Shown one piece after another: positions 37,060 through 45,164 of a stretch of DNA of 64,000 nt (position 1 is its first letter; each line of letters starts with the position of its first letter). The notes beneath the pieces are model-generated. The model saw only the letters and a list, made by a program, of their open reading frames with translations, was not told the DNA's origin and ran no database searches. The stretch is from assembly GCA_030645475.1 (NCBI GenBank), contig JAUSMA010000021.1, positions 62,001-126,000 of the forward strand. Reading direction: 5' to 3'. The position numbers and the translations under genes were made by a program. Source of the stretch: Nitrospirota bacterium (GTDB taxonomy: Bacteria > Nitrospirota > Nitrospiria > Nitrospirales > Nitrospiraceae).

Positions 37060-37239
37060 TCAGAAAGATATCCTCAAGGGCGCGGGCTTTGGCGCAAACA
37101 CTGTGATCATCGCCAAAGCCAGCCCTTCCCCTAACCGGCCATCGAGGCGAGAGCGAACGCTCGTGACATCTGCCCCCAAGAGTGCGGCTGCGGTGCACTC
37201 TGAAACAGAATTTTCAACGGCCCCAAACCTGAGAAGCAC
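37060..37239 (-). CDS. Possible small ORF of 59 residues (doubtful)
   Basis: A GTG-initiated frame in the 262 bp gap between the NadE-like gene and the SGNH-like gene. A GAGG lies 4 nt upstream. The predicted peptide is unremarkable, with a hydrophobic C-terminal third (GLALAMITVFAPKPAPL), and I recognise no family. It may be a remnant, or noncoding leader sequence that happens to be open. Confidence 0.2.
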   Translation of the reverse strand: MLLRFGAVENSVSECTAAALLGADVTSVRSRLDGRLGEGLALAMITVFAPKPAPLRISF

Positions 37240-37274
37240 CGGCCTCAGTGATCAGGCCATGTCCCACAAAAAAC

Positions 37275-38276
37275 CTAGGAGGGCGTTCCAACGTCGCCGA
37301 CCGCTTCAATCAATAACGGCTCCATGTGTAGATATCGCGCAACGGCACGCTTCGCATCGATGTCGCGATAGACCCGATCAACCTGCGCAGCCGTCAACCC
37401 TGCCGCCACGGCCACGGTCTCTGCCGGAATCTGCCGGTCCTTTGCGTAGAGACAGAGATCCATCTTGTCGTAGGGCAGCGAGAAATAGAATTCCTCTTGG
37501 GACTGTGCCAATGAATAGGTGTCGGTTGTCGGGGGGCGGTTGAGAATTTCTTCTGGGACCCCAAGGAATCGAGCGATCTGATACACCTGCGACTTATATA
37601 AATGCGCGATGGGTTTGATATCTGCGGAGCCATCGCCATTTTTCACGAAAAATCCCTGATCGTATTCAAGCCGATTAGGCGTTCCTCCAACCGCATAGAG
37701 GAACCGGTCGGCGTAGTAGTACTCCATCATCTTTCTTGTCCGCTGCTTGAAATTCGTAGCCGCAACAAGCGCCAAAAATGCATCGGCCGTCAGCCGCACC
37801 TTCGTCTGCTTGCCCTCAGGGTCCTGGACCACCACGTACGAGATCCTGAACTCCGAACTATCGAGAGAGGAGAGCACCAGCTTGGATTTATACCCTGCAT
37901 GGTATTGCGGGACGACAGCCTTGATTGCCTCGTCACGTCGCCGATAACATTCAGCCCCCTGTAGAATGCCGGAGATATCTTCCTTGAACGTTCGAATCCC
38001 AAGCTTTTTGGCCAGTAGCTGCCCTAAGCGCAGGCTATCGTCTGAAGAGTCCGATTCCGGCATGAATATTCCCACAACTCGATCGGCCCCCAAGGCATGA
38101 ACCGAAAGGGCGGCGACAGCGCTGCTGTCGATGCCTCCGGAGAGTCCGACCACCACTCCTTTTCGCTTGAGCTGTTTGAACACGCCCTCCCGCATGAACA
38201 CACCGATTCGGTCCGCCTCTTTGCTGACATCAAGCTTCAACTGATCCGCCGAGAATATCCCTGACTCTTTCTTCAT
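37275..38276 (-). CDS. NAD(+) synthetase-like ammonia-dependent ligase (NadE superfamily)
   Basis: About 333 residues. The pyrophosphate loop GVVVGLSGGIDSSAVAAL and NFKQRTRKMMEYY, FFVKNGDGSADIKPI and PTTDTYSLAQSQEEF place it in the NadE family. The usual GTDHxxE segment is replaced by GGTPNRLEYDQGFF, as in some archaeal-type enzymes. About 60 residues near positions 105-160 (AECYRRRDEAIKAVVPQYH and onward to VVVQDPEGKQTKV) look like an insertion relative to standard NadE (about 275). The ATG at 38276 has GGGAGGG upstream; the longer frame from 38393 lacks support. Being next to the AMP ligase and ACP, it may amidate a pathway acyl group rather than make NAD. Confidence 0.8.
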   Translation of the reverse strand: MKKESGIFSADQLKLDVSKEADRIGVFMREGVFKQLKRKGVVVGLSGGIDSSAVAALSVHALGADRVVGIFMPESDSSDDSLRLGQLLAKKLGIRTFKEDISGILQGAECYRRRDEAIKAVVPQYHAGYKSKLVLSSLDSSEFRISYVVVQDPEGKQTKVRLTADAFLALVAATNFKQRTRKMMEYYYADRFLYAVGGTPNRLEYDQGFFVKNGDGSADIKPIAHLYKSQVYQIARFLGVPEEILNRPPTTDTYSLAQSQEEFYFSLPYDKMDLCLYAKDRQIPAETVAVAAGLTAAQVDRVYRDIDAKRAVARYLHMEPLLIEAVGDVGTPS

Positions 38277-38425
38277 CGTAACCCTCCCCCAACATTCCGT
38301 TGTCATCCAGTGCAGACACTTACCCACTTCAGCAGGTAACCGCGTCATGCCATTTCTAATCCCTCTCAAATCTCTTTCGGCACAGAGTCCCATGAAATGC
38401 TCGCGGCTCGTGCAACGGACACGAG

Positions 38426-39934
38426 CTAGGACGTAACAGGCGCCGATGATTGAACCGCGCGCAAGCTGATTTCGCGAAGATTCTGCCGCAACACCTTACC
38501 GGAAGGAGACTTGGGCAGCGCATCGACCACAATAATCGATTTGGGCCGTTTGTATTGCACTAACCCCTGAGCACAATGCGCGAGAAGCTCTTGGTCGGTC
38601 GCACAGCCTGCGGGTTTCAGTGTCACGACCGCGCAAATTTTCTGCCCTAAAATCGGATCGTCGACGCCGACCACTCCGGCCTCGTGAACTTGAGGATGCT
38701 GCAAGAGCACTTCTTCAATCTCCACAGGACTGATCCGATAGGCACCGGACTTGATCATCTCGCTATTGCGGCCTTCGATCGTCAGATAGCCATCCTCGTC
38801 TAATCGTCCCAGATCACCTGTGCGAAGCCATCCATCTCGGAGCGCATCAGCCGTGGTATGAGGATCTTGCCAATACCCTTGCATGATGTTATCCCCCGAA
38901 GCATACACTTCACCGACTTCTCCGACACGTGCCTCCGCGCCTCCCTCTTTGACGATCTTTAGAGTCACACCGGGAATTGCGCGGCCGGCTGATCCCTTTT
39001 TCACATCCAACAGGTCGGGAGGGAGATAGGTCAACCGTGCAGATGCTTCAGTTTGGCCATACATGATAAACAAACGCGCCCCCGAAAACACCGATCGTAC
39101 GCGAATCAACAGTTCTGACGGCATTGGACCGCCCGCGTGCGTCAAATACCGAAGTGCAGGGAACGAATATGATTTCAGACTCGAGTGGTTGAGCATGATG
39201 GCATAGGTGGTGCCCACACCGGAAAACCCGGTGACTTTCTCCCGCATCATACTTTCCAGAATGACGTGAGGATAGAGAAAGCTGTTTTCGATCACGAGCG
39301 TTCCACCGACAAAGAGGTGCGTGAGCATGACTGAATTGCCATAGGCATACATGAATGGAAGAACGGCCATCGCCGAGTCGTCCGACGTAAGTTGCAGATA
39401 CTCAAGAATCGACTTCGTATTGGCCATCAAATTCCGGTGCGTTAGCATCACGCCCTTCGGCTGGCCTGTCGACCCGGATGTATAAATAATTTGTGCGAGG
39501 TCCGCCGGACTCTTGATGGTCGACTCTCCGTGACGACAGGCAATGACCTGGTCGTCCTTCACAATAAATCGCAGGCCGACCGAATTCACATCGTCAATGG
39601 TCCAATGCTTGACTGCCGAAGAGGCGATCAGCCCTGTTGCACCAACATGGCGAATAATACGAGCGACCTCTGCGACCGGAACCTGGGGATGGATCGCTAC
39701 CACAACACCACCGGCCTGAAGCACAGCAAGATATGCGGCGATATAGTCAGGCGAATTCTCCATCCAGAGGATCGCCCGATCTCCTTCTATAAATCCGCCG
39801 TCGCTCAACCGGCTCTTCACCGTCGCGACAAGATCTCGCAATCCGCCATAGGTCCATTGTCGGCCCTTATAAACAACGGCGACCTTGTGAGGCCAGGAAT
39901 CCATCGTTTGAGCAATAACAGTCTCTACGCGCAT
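38426..39934 (-). CDS. AMP-forming acyl-CoA/acyl-ACP ligase, exosortase A-associated type
   Basis: This 502-residue class I adenylate-forming enzyme has the AMP loop IIYTSGSTGQPKGVMLTHRN, FIMYGQTEASARLTY, GWLRTGDLGRLDEDGYLTIEGR and C-terminal LPKSPSGKVLRQNL with the catalytic lysine, so it should be active. The exosortase-associated family is what I know as TIGR03098, of similar length. It lies after an acyl carrier protein gene, so the product is probably an acyl-ACP. GGGGAGGG directly precedes the ATG at 39934. Confidence 0.9.
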   Translation of the reverse strand: MRVETVIAQTMDSWPHKVAVVYKGRQWTYGGLRDLVATVKSRLSDGGFIEGDRAILWMENSPDYIAAYLAVLQAGGVVVAIHPQVPVAEVARIIRHVGATGLIASSAVKHWTIDDVNSVGLRFIVKDDQVIACRHGESTIKSPADLAQIIYTSGSTGQPKGVMLTHRNLMANTKSILEYLQLTSDDSAMAVLPFMYAYGNSVMLTHLFVGGTLVIENSFLYPHVILESMMREKVTGFSGVGTTYAIMLNHSSLKSYSFPALRYLTHAGGPMPSELLIRVRSVFSGARLFIMYGQTEASARLTYLPPDLLDVKKGSAGRAIPGVTLKIVKEGGAEARVGEVGEVYASGDNIMQGYWQDPHTTADALRDGWLRTGDLGRLDEDGYLTIEGRNSEMIKSGAYRISPVEIEEVLLQHPQVHEAGVVGVDDPILGQKICAVVTLKPAGCATDQELLAHCAQGLVQYKRPKSIIVVDALPKSPSGKVLRQNLREISLRAVQSSAPVTS

Positions 39935-40013
39935 ACCCTCCCCATGCTATTCAACAGACTAAGTTGCAGAGGCCAAAATGAACCAGCGATACCATCTTCC
40001 GCTCTTGCGTGGC

Positions 40014-40172
40014 CTATTGGGAGCGAGCGACGACGCTTCGACGCGCATTTATGCTATAGGCATCAATTGGGGTACGATCCCCACCATCTTCGAGACTCTT
40101 CAAGCCTGCAATCAGCGCTCGATGTGCAGGAAGTCGGCCAGAGCCAATGCGAAGAAAGCCCTCGACTCGCAT
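40014..40172 (-). CDS. Possible small ORF of 52 residues between ACP and AMP ligase (doubtful)
   Basis: An ATG-initiated frame starting 5 nt after the ACP stop codon and ending well before the AMP ligase. It begins MRVEGFLRIGSGRLPAHRAL and is rich in arginine, with no hydrophobic segment. No clear Shine-Dalgarno site and no family recognised. It could be a fragment of a lost gene, because the rest of this 243 bp gap contains no longer frame on this strand. Confidence 0.25.
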   Translation of the reverse strand: MRVEGFLRIGSGRLPAHRALIAGLKSLEDGGDRTPIDAYSINARRSVVARSQ

Positions 40173-40177
40173 GACGA

Positions 40178-40426
40178 TTATTTCCGCTTCTTCTCTACGT
40201 AGCGAGTAATGGCATTGATTGAATCTAGATTCGCCGGAATGAGGTCTTCGTCTTCAACCTTGACTTGAAATTGCTCTTCCAAGAAGGAGACCAACTCCAA
40301 GACCCCCGTCGAATCGATAATACCGGACTCTAGGAATGAGGCATCGCCGCTCAGCGCCACCTCTGTCCGTCCAAACAGCAATTTGTCAAGAATATACTTT
40401 CGCAGCTCTGTCTCAATCGATGACAT
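40178..40426 (-). CDS. Acyl carrier protein
   Basis: About 82 residues, all-helical and acidic, with the phosphopantetheine attachment serine in the motif ESGIIDSTGVLELV (the Ser of DST, in place of the more usual DSL). After 4'-phosphopantetheinylation it would hold an acyl or aminoacyl group activated by the adjacent AMP ligase. The ATG at 40426 lies one base after the asnB-like stop codon, with AAGGAG about 9 nt upstream; the GTG at 40435 has no spacing for a ribosome site. The motif resembles D-alanyl carrier proteins as well as fatty-acid ACP. Confidence 0.88.
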   Translation of the reverse strand: MSSIETELRKYILDKLLFGRTEVALSGDASFLESGIIDSTGVLELVSFLEEQFQVKVEDEDLIPANLDSINAITRYVEKKRK

Positions 40427-40427
40427 G

Positions 40428-42365
40428 TCACACACTCCTTGGAAAGTTCTTAATAAACCGGTCTATGACCACCTGAGTCGAGAGGACTCCAACCAACGCC
40501 ATATTATCCTTCATGCTTACAATCTGACCCTGCCTTGCCTTCTCCAATAGCTTTCCAACCGCCCCTGCATCAAACACACCTCCCTCCTGAATGGCGCGAG
40601 GAGCAAGCAGCTCTTCGACATACTCAAAGAGCTTGCCCTCCTTCCCGTCGGCAAGAAAACTCTGGCTATCAGGCGCACGGTACGGCTGCTTATGTCTGTT
40701 TCTGATCGAACGTGGAATCATGTCTCCGATGGCTGCCTTCAACAGATATTTCTCGTTCAAAACTTTCATCTTGAGCTGCGGAGAAAGTCTCGACGCAAAT
40801 TCCACGACCCGGTAGTCAAGGAAGGGGAACCGGCCTTCAATGGAATGGGCCATCGCCATCCGATCTCCTTGAGAAGAGAGAATATACCCCGGAAGGAGAT
40901 GGGCCGCTTCCAGATATTGCGATTGCGAAAAATGATCCCACTGCCCATATCGGCTTGGCAACAAACCTTCAATCGTATGCATCGCATTACAGCTCTTGAG
41001 GCTGTCCGCTGTTGCCTTGGAATAGAAAACTTTGAGCTTCGAGGTCATGTCCCAACGAGGCAAGTGAGAAAAAAACGGGCTCTCGACGTCTTCTTTTCTC
41101 ACATGGAAGAATGCGCGCAGATAGGCGTCGGACTGGGACTGGATATTTTTCATATAGGGATAGAGGCGCCTCAGAAGCATCGGCCGAAACTTTGAGTCCG
41201 GGTATTTCGCCCAGAATCGCCGGATCTTCGCTTCCTTGAAAATGTCGTACCCTCCCAGGATTTCATCTGAGCCCTCTCCTGTGAGCACAACTTTATACCC
41301 CTGCTCTCGCACCAGCTTAGATAACAGAAATAGAGGGGCGGGAGCCGTCCGCAGGACAGGTTTCTCGGTATGCCAAATCACTTCTGGAAATACTCGACCG
41401 ATATCCTGGGATGAACAGAGAACGCCTTGGTGATCTGTCCCGAGAAACTGGCTCGCCTCGTTTTGAAAACTACTTTCGTCAAACTCTTTATCTTCAAATG
41501 CGATGGAGAATGTTTTTAGATGCGTCGTCCCAAGCTTCTTCACCAGTGCGGCGATCACCGTTGAATCAAGCCCACCGCTCAGATAGGCGCCGACAGGCAC
41601 ATCCGCCCGTAAACGAATCCGAACAGCGTCGAGAAGCAGCTCAAACAGACCCTCTCTCGCTTCTTCTTCCTGCATCAACTCTTTCGAAGGATTGTAGTCG
41701 AGGGTCCAATACGGTTTGATCTGAAGATCGCCATGCTCAAGAATTATTGAATGTCCGGGAGGAAGCTCTGACACCCCTTCGAAAATTGTTCGAGGCGGGA
41801 GGGTTACCCAAAAAGTGAACAATTCATCCAAGGCCTGCCGATCAATTGCTCGAGACACGGAGGGAACGACCAGCAAGGACTTGATTTCAGATCCAAACAC
41901 AAACCCTTCAGGAGTCTGTGCATAGAAGAGCGGACGAACCCCCAACCGATCGCGCGAGAGAAATAACCGCTCGCGTCTGGAGTCCCAAATGGCAAAGGCC
42001 CACTGCCCATTCAGATCATGAACGCACTCTTCGCCCTTCTCTTCATACAGATGCACAATGACTTCTGTATCCGACTGCGTTTGGAACCGATGCCCCTTTT
42101 TGATGAGATCTTCGCGCAATTCGACATAATTGAAAATTTCACCGTTGAAGGTGATCCATACGGTCTTATCCTCGTTATGCATCGGCTGATGCCCACCGCC
42201 GACGTCAATAATGCTGAGCCTCGCGTGAGCGAGCCCCACGGGTCCAGACAGGTGGAATCCTGCCGCATCCGGCCCCCGATGATTCACCAAGCCGATCATC
42301 CGTTGGAGCAACGGCTTCTCAACGGCAGCGTTGGGGTACTTTACAATTCCTGCAATGCCACACAT
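40428..42365 (-). CDS. asnB: Asparagine synthase-like glutamine amidotransferase (second copy)
   Basis: A 645-residue protein starting MCGIAG with Cys2 as glutaminase nucleophile; NHRGPDAAGF, FNGEIFNYVELREDLI and the synthase loop AYLSGGLDSTVIAAL and TGEGSDEILGGYDIF follow. It is clearly different from the copy at 11616-13460. In exosortase-linked loci this family is known as amidotransferase 1 (TIGR03108). It is the first gene of the asnB-ACP-ligase set after an 812 bp gap, with the ACP gene next. It probably amidates an acyl-carrier-bound or sugar carboxyl group. Confidence 0.92.
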   Translation of the reverse strand: MCGIAGIVKYPNAAVEKPLLQRMIGLVNHRGPDAAGFHLSGPVGLAHARLSIIDVGGGHQPMHNEDKTVWITFNGEIFNYVELREDLIKKGHRFQTQSDTEVIVHLYEEKGEECVHDLNGQWAFAIWDSRRERLFLSRDRLGVRPLFYAQTPEGFVFGSEIKSLLVVPSVSRAIDRQALDELFTFWVTLPPRTIFEGVSELPPGHSIILEHGDLQIKPYWTLDYNPSKELMQEEEAREGLFELLLDAVRIRLRADVPVGAYLSGGLDSTVIAALVKKLGTTHLKTFSIAFEDKEFDESSFQNEASQFLGTDHQGVLCSSQDIGRVFPEVIWHTEKPVLRTAPAPLFLLSKLVREQGYKVVLTGEGSDEILGGYDIFKEAKIRRFWAKYPDSKFRPMLLRRLYPYMKNIQSQSDAYLRAFFHVRKEDVESPFFSHLPRWDMTSKLKVFYSKATADSLKSCNAMHTIEGLLPSRYGQWDHFSQSQYLEAAHLLPGYILSSQGDRMAMAHSIEGRFPFLDYRVVEFASRLSPQLKMKVLNEKYLLKAAIGDMIPRSIRNRHKQPYRAPDSQSFLADGKEGKLFEYVEELLAPRAIQEGGVFDAGAVGKLLEKARQGQIVSMKDNMALVGVLSTQVVIDRFIKNFPRSV

Positions 42366-43177
42366 AGAGAGATCTCAGGTTTATCGGAAGGACAAATTCA
42401 CCACGAGAACCCTACAGTCTTGCCTGCATTCTTCTTGGAACCAGCAATACCGCAGGAATGAGAGAAGCTGGATGAGCTGCCACATTCCCGGCACATAGAC
42501 CAGGAACGATTCTTCAAAAACTTATGCCTTTCCCCCTTGGCTCTTGGCCACAAGCCCGTGGGCTTAAAGCCTGAAGATTTAGAAAGGAATGGGCTCTGGA
42601 ACTCCGGTGAATTCCGGTAATACACACTTCCATCCAGGAGAACCAGGTGAACGCCCATCCCGGTTAATCTTACCTGAAAATTACAGATTGATAACTGAAT
42701 TCAGATCTAGAACAATTCACATTTGGCAAGTCAGGATTGTCAATAAAAGCATGGCTCGTTGCTGTCCATTCATCTCCTGTTCGAACACTGCTTCTAGCCC
42801 AGAGAGTGGATCTTCTTGAATACGACACACCTCTCCACAGTGCCGCTGGAAGCCGTGAGATCGGCAACCCCATCCTGCAGTTGTTCACGGATGCCGTCAA
42901 TAATATTGCGCTAAACAGTGGCCGGCGTATGCCAGAATGCAACAAGATTCCGCACACCTGTGGCATACATGACGAGGCGTGACCGCGAGAGACAGAACCT
43001 GACGAAGAGATAACCGGGGAATAACAGCGTTACAACCACCGCATCTTTCGTCTAACATGCTTCTTTTCTCTGATCCGTGGACAAAGAGCCTCTACTTCGG
43101 CCTATGAGAGATTTGAACTCCACTGCATATTCTTGATGCGGTTACATACGCACCATATGCCATGCGCCTGCACAGGC
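42366..43177. other. 812 bp stretch without a convincing gene
   Basis: The largest gap in the locus, between the polysaccharide deacetylase and the asnB-like gene. Open frames of 80-98 codons occur on both strands (for example 42670-42966 minus and 42737-42982 plus) but none has a clear ribosome site or recognisable protein. A minus-strand TTGACA (around 42736) and a TAAGAT (around 42670) are the best promoter-like pieces, and a short inverted repeat AAGCCC/GGGCTT lies near 42552. A long leader or promoter region for the downstream module is the simplest reading. Confidence 0.5.
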
Positions 43178-44110
43178 TCAACCATTGAGGGTCTTCTCCG
43201 CAAGGCAAGGGGCGCTACCAGCTGCCGCGAACCCAAGAACTCGTTCCCTGTCAGCGCAGGCCACACCAACTGTGTCAACGGCTTCTCGTATCGACGCGAA
43301 TCTAAAGTCCTTCACCAATTGTTGCAATCGAGCTTCCGTTTTTCGAAGATTCAAGTAATGCCGAAACTTCGACACCAAAGACCCTTCCATCCTCGGCTGA
43401 TCTGGATCAAGCTCCCACGGGTGGAAATACATGACGAGTGGCTGCCCATCCGTTGCAGCACGCGTGAGCAAATTATGCAAAATCTGATACGGATACAACC
43501 GAAAATACCCTCCGCCTGCGATCGGAAGACGAATTGGTCCCATTCGCAATGTCGAAGGAGGAACTTCCCATAGAGCACCAGCAGGGGTCTCTAAGAGATG
43601 GCACCAGGGGTTGGCTCCAGGCATCCCATAGCGGTCATGTTGGATGGGAAAGATACTTGAGTCATAGACATACCCTTCCTCAACCAGTATAGGCAACGCC
43701 CACTTCGTTTCCGGTGTAATGGTAAAAGACGGGGCCCGGTAGCCGTGGACCGGCCCACCAATAATATTCTCGAGAATGTCTTTGCTGTTTCGGACATCTT
43801 CCCGAAATAGCCCCGGCGTCTGGGAGGTAATCAACTCATGTCCGAAACCATGTGAGGCTATCTCATGGCCATAACTCGCGATGGTCCTCACAAGCTCAGG
43901 ATGTTTTTGGGCAACCCATCCAAGCACAAAAAATGTTGCATGAATCCCCTGAGCCGAGAGGATTGAGAGAATTTTCTCGACATTCCGCTCCACCCGGCTC
44001 TCATAGCTGTCCCACTGACGTCTCCTCATCGTCGACCAAAAGGCAGCGACTTGGAAATGCTCTTCTACATCAAATGAGAGCGCATGTACCCGACTTGCTT
44101 GCGGCTTCAT
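43178..44110 (-). CDS. Polysaccharide deacetylase, XrtA-associated type (DUF3473-like)
   Basis: This 310-residue NodB-fold protein has ALSFDVEEHFQVAAFW with the catalytic Asp near residue 15, TFFVLGWVAQKHPELV, GHEIASHGFGHELI (two histidines), HGYRAPSFTITPETKW and the C-terminal MYFHPWELDPDQPRM. These match the family I know as TIGR03006, paired with XrtA. It should deacetylate the glycan. It is one gene before the long gap and 5 nt after the sugar transferase gene. Confidence 0.92.
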   Translation of the reverse strand: MKPQASRVHALSFDVEEHFQVAAFWSTMRRRQWDSYESRVERNVEKILSILSAQGIHATFFVLGWVAQKHPELVRTIASYGHEIASHGFGHELITSQTPGLFREDVRNSKDILENIIGGPVHGYRAPSFTITPETKWALPILVEEGYVYDSSIFPIQHDRYGMPGANPWCHLLETPAGALWEVPPSTLRMGPIRLPIAGGGYFRLYPYQILHNLLTRAATDGQPLVMYFHPWELDPDQPRMEGSLVSKFRHYLNLRKTEARLQQLVKDFRFASIREAVDTVGVACADRERVLGFAAAGSAPCLAEKTLNG

Positions 44111-44115
44111 TGTTC

Positions 44116-45162
44116 CTAACGGGCCCCTTCCCCAAGCAGAACAACTCTGGCCGTTTCAGTCAGTATTCGAAAATCCAAGGCTAGGGTCATGTTCTTCACA
44201 TAGTACAAATCGTATTGAAGCTTGGTATGTGCATCCTCAGCAGTCGATCCATAGCGAAATTGTGTCTGTGCCCATCCCGTCACCCCAGGTCGAACCGTGT
44301 GCCGAATATCGTAGTAGGGGATTTTCTTCCTGAGTTCATCGACAAACACCGGCCGCTCAGGACGTGGGCCAACCAAGCTCATCTCTCCCCTTAACACGTT
44401 ATAGAGCTGTGGCAGCTCATCGATCCTCAGCTTCCTGAGTATACGTCCAACACGAGATATTCGAGGGTCCTGTTTTTCCGCCCATCGAGGTCCACTCTTT
44501 TCTGCGTCGCTATACATCGAGCGAAATTTCCAAATCATATATGGCTGACCGCGCAGCCCGACACGCATCTGCCTATAAAAAACAGGGCCAGGCGAATCCA
44601 TTTTGATAAGAAGGCCAATCAAAACACACAGTGGCAGCAGTAGCACCATGCCAATGGCCGAGAGCATCACCTCTACAGCCCTCTTCAACCCCATTGTTAA
44701 GACTCGCCGCTGAAATCCTGTTGAGAAGATGAGCGCACTCGGTCGAAGCTGGTCGATTGATAGACGCCCTGACTCCTCCTCATACATTTGATGCCCGTCA
44801 ATCACCTTGATACCGATGGTTTTGCAATCGAGCAGGGCTTGAACAGGAAGAACCGACCGTCGATCTTCTACGCACACCGCAATAGTATGAACCTGAAATT
44901 TCTCAACTACCTCACAGAGGTTCTCATACGTACCAATGATCTGAGGACTCCCTAAGTGAGAACTTGTTTGCGACGGCTCTCGATCAATGAATCCGACCAC
45001 TTCCATAGTCATGCGGCGCTTTGTCACAAGGATATGATACACTTCGGATGCGAGCTGGCCACAACCAAGGATAACCACGCGTCGCTTAAGGCTGTATGGC
45101 CTTCGCTTAGGACCAGGCATCTCCCTCAAACTAGGAATGATCACAGCAGCAACTTTCTCCAT
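44116..45162 (-). CDS. Undecaprenyl-phosphate sugar-phosphotransferase, shortened N-terminus
   Basis: This 348-residue protein has a Rossmann-like domain (RRVVILGCGQLASEVYHIL, residues about 28-130) and the bacterial sugar-transferase domain: KRAVEVMLSAIGMVLLLPLC membrane helix, SPGPVFYRQMRVG, WKFRSMYSDAE, DELPQLYNVLRGEMSLVGPRP and VRPGVTGWAQ. It should start repeat-unit synthesis by moving a sugar-phosphate to undecaprenyl-phosphate. The XrtA-associated relatives I know (TIGR03013, about 460 residues) carry four or five N-terminal membrane helices; these are missing here, leaving a single transmembrane segment. No upstream in-frame extension was seen. Confidence 0.9.
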   Translation of the reverse strand: MEKVAAVIIPSLREMPGPKRRPYSLKRRVVILGCGQLASEVYHILVTKRRMTMEVVGFIDREPSQTSSHLGSPQIIGTYENLCEVVEKFQVHTIAVCVEDRRSVLPVQALLDCKTIGIKVIDGHQMYEEESGRLSIDQLRPSALIFSTGFQRRVLTMGLKRAVEVMLSAIGMVLLLPLCVLIGLLIKMDSPGPVFYRQMRVGLRGQPYMIWKFRSMYSDAEKSGPRWAEKQDPRISRVGRILRKLRIDELPQLYNVLRGEMSLVGPRPERPVFVDELRKKIPYYDIRHTVRPGVTGWAQTQFRYGSTAEDAHTKLQYDLYYVKNMTLALDFRILTETARVVLLGEGAR

Positions 45163-45164
45163 CT

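Noticed and set aside
37242-37259. GGCCT/AGGCC hairpin just after the NadE-like gene
   Set aside because: No T-run follows on the transcribed strand, so it is not a convincing terminator.
40110-40130. GG-N10-GC sigma-54-like element upstream of the AMP ligase
   Set aside because: Only the invariant dinucleotides match, and it is far from the gene; likely chance.
42398-42658. Minus-strand 86-codon frame with several cysteines in the 812 bp gap
   Set aside because: No ribosome site and no family recognised; short frames of this size are expected by chance in GC-rich DNA.
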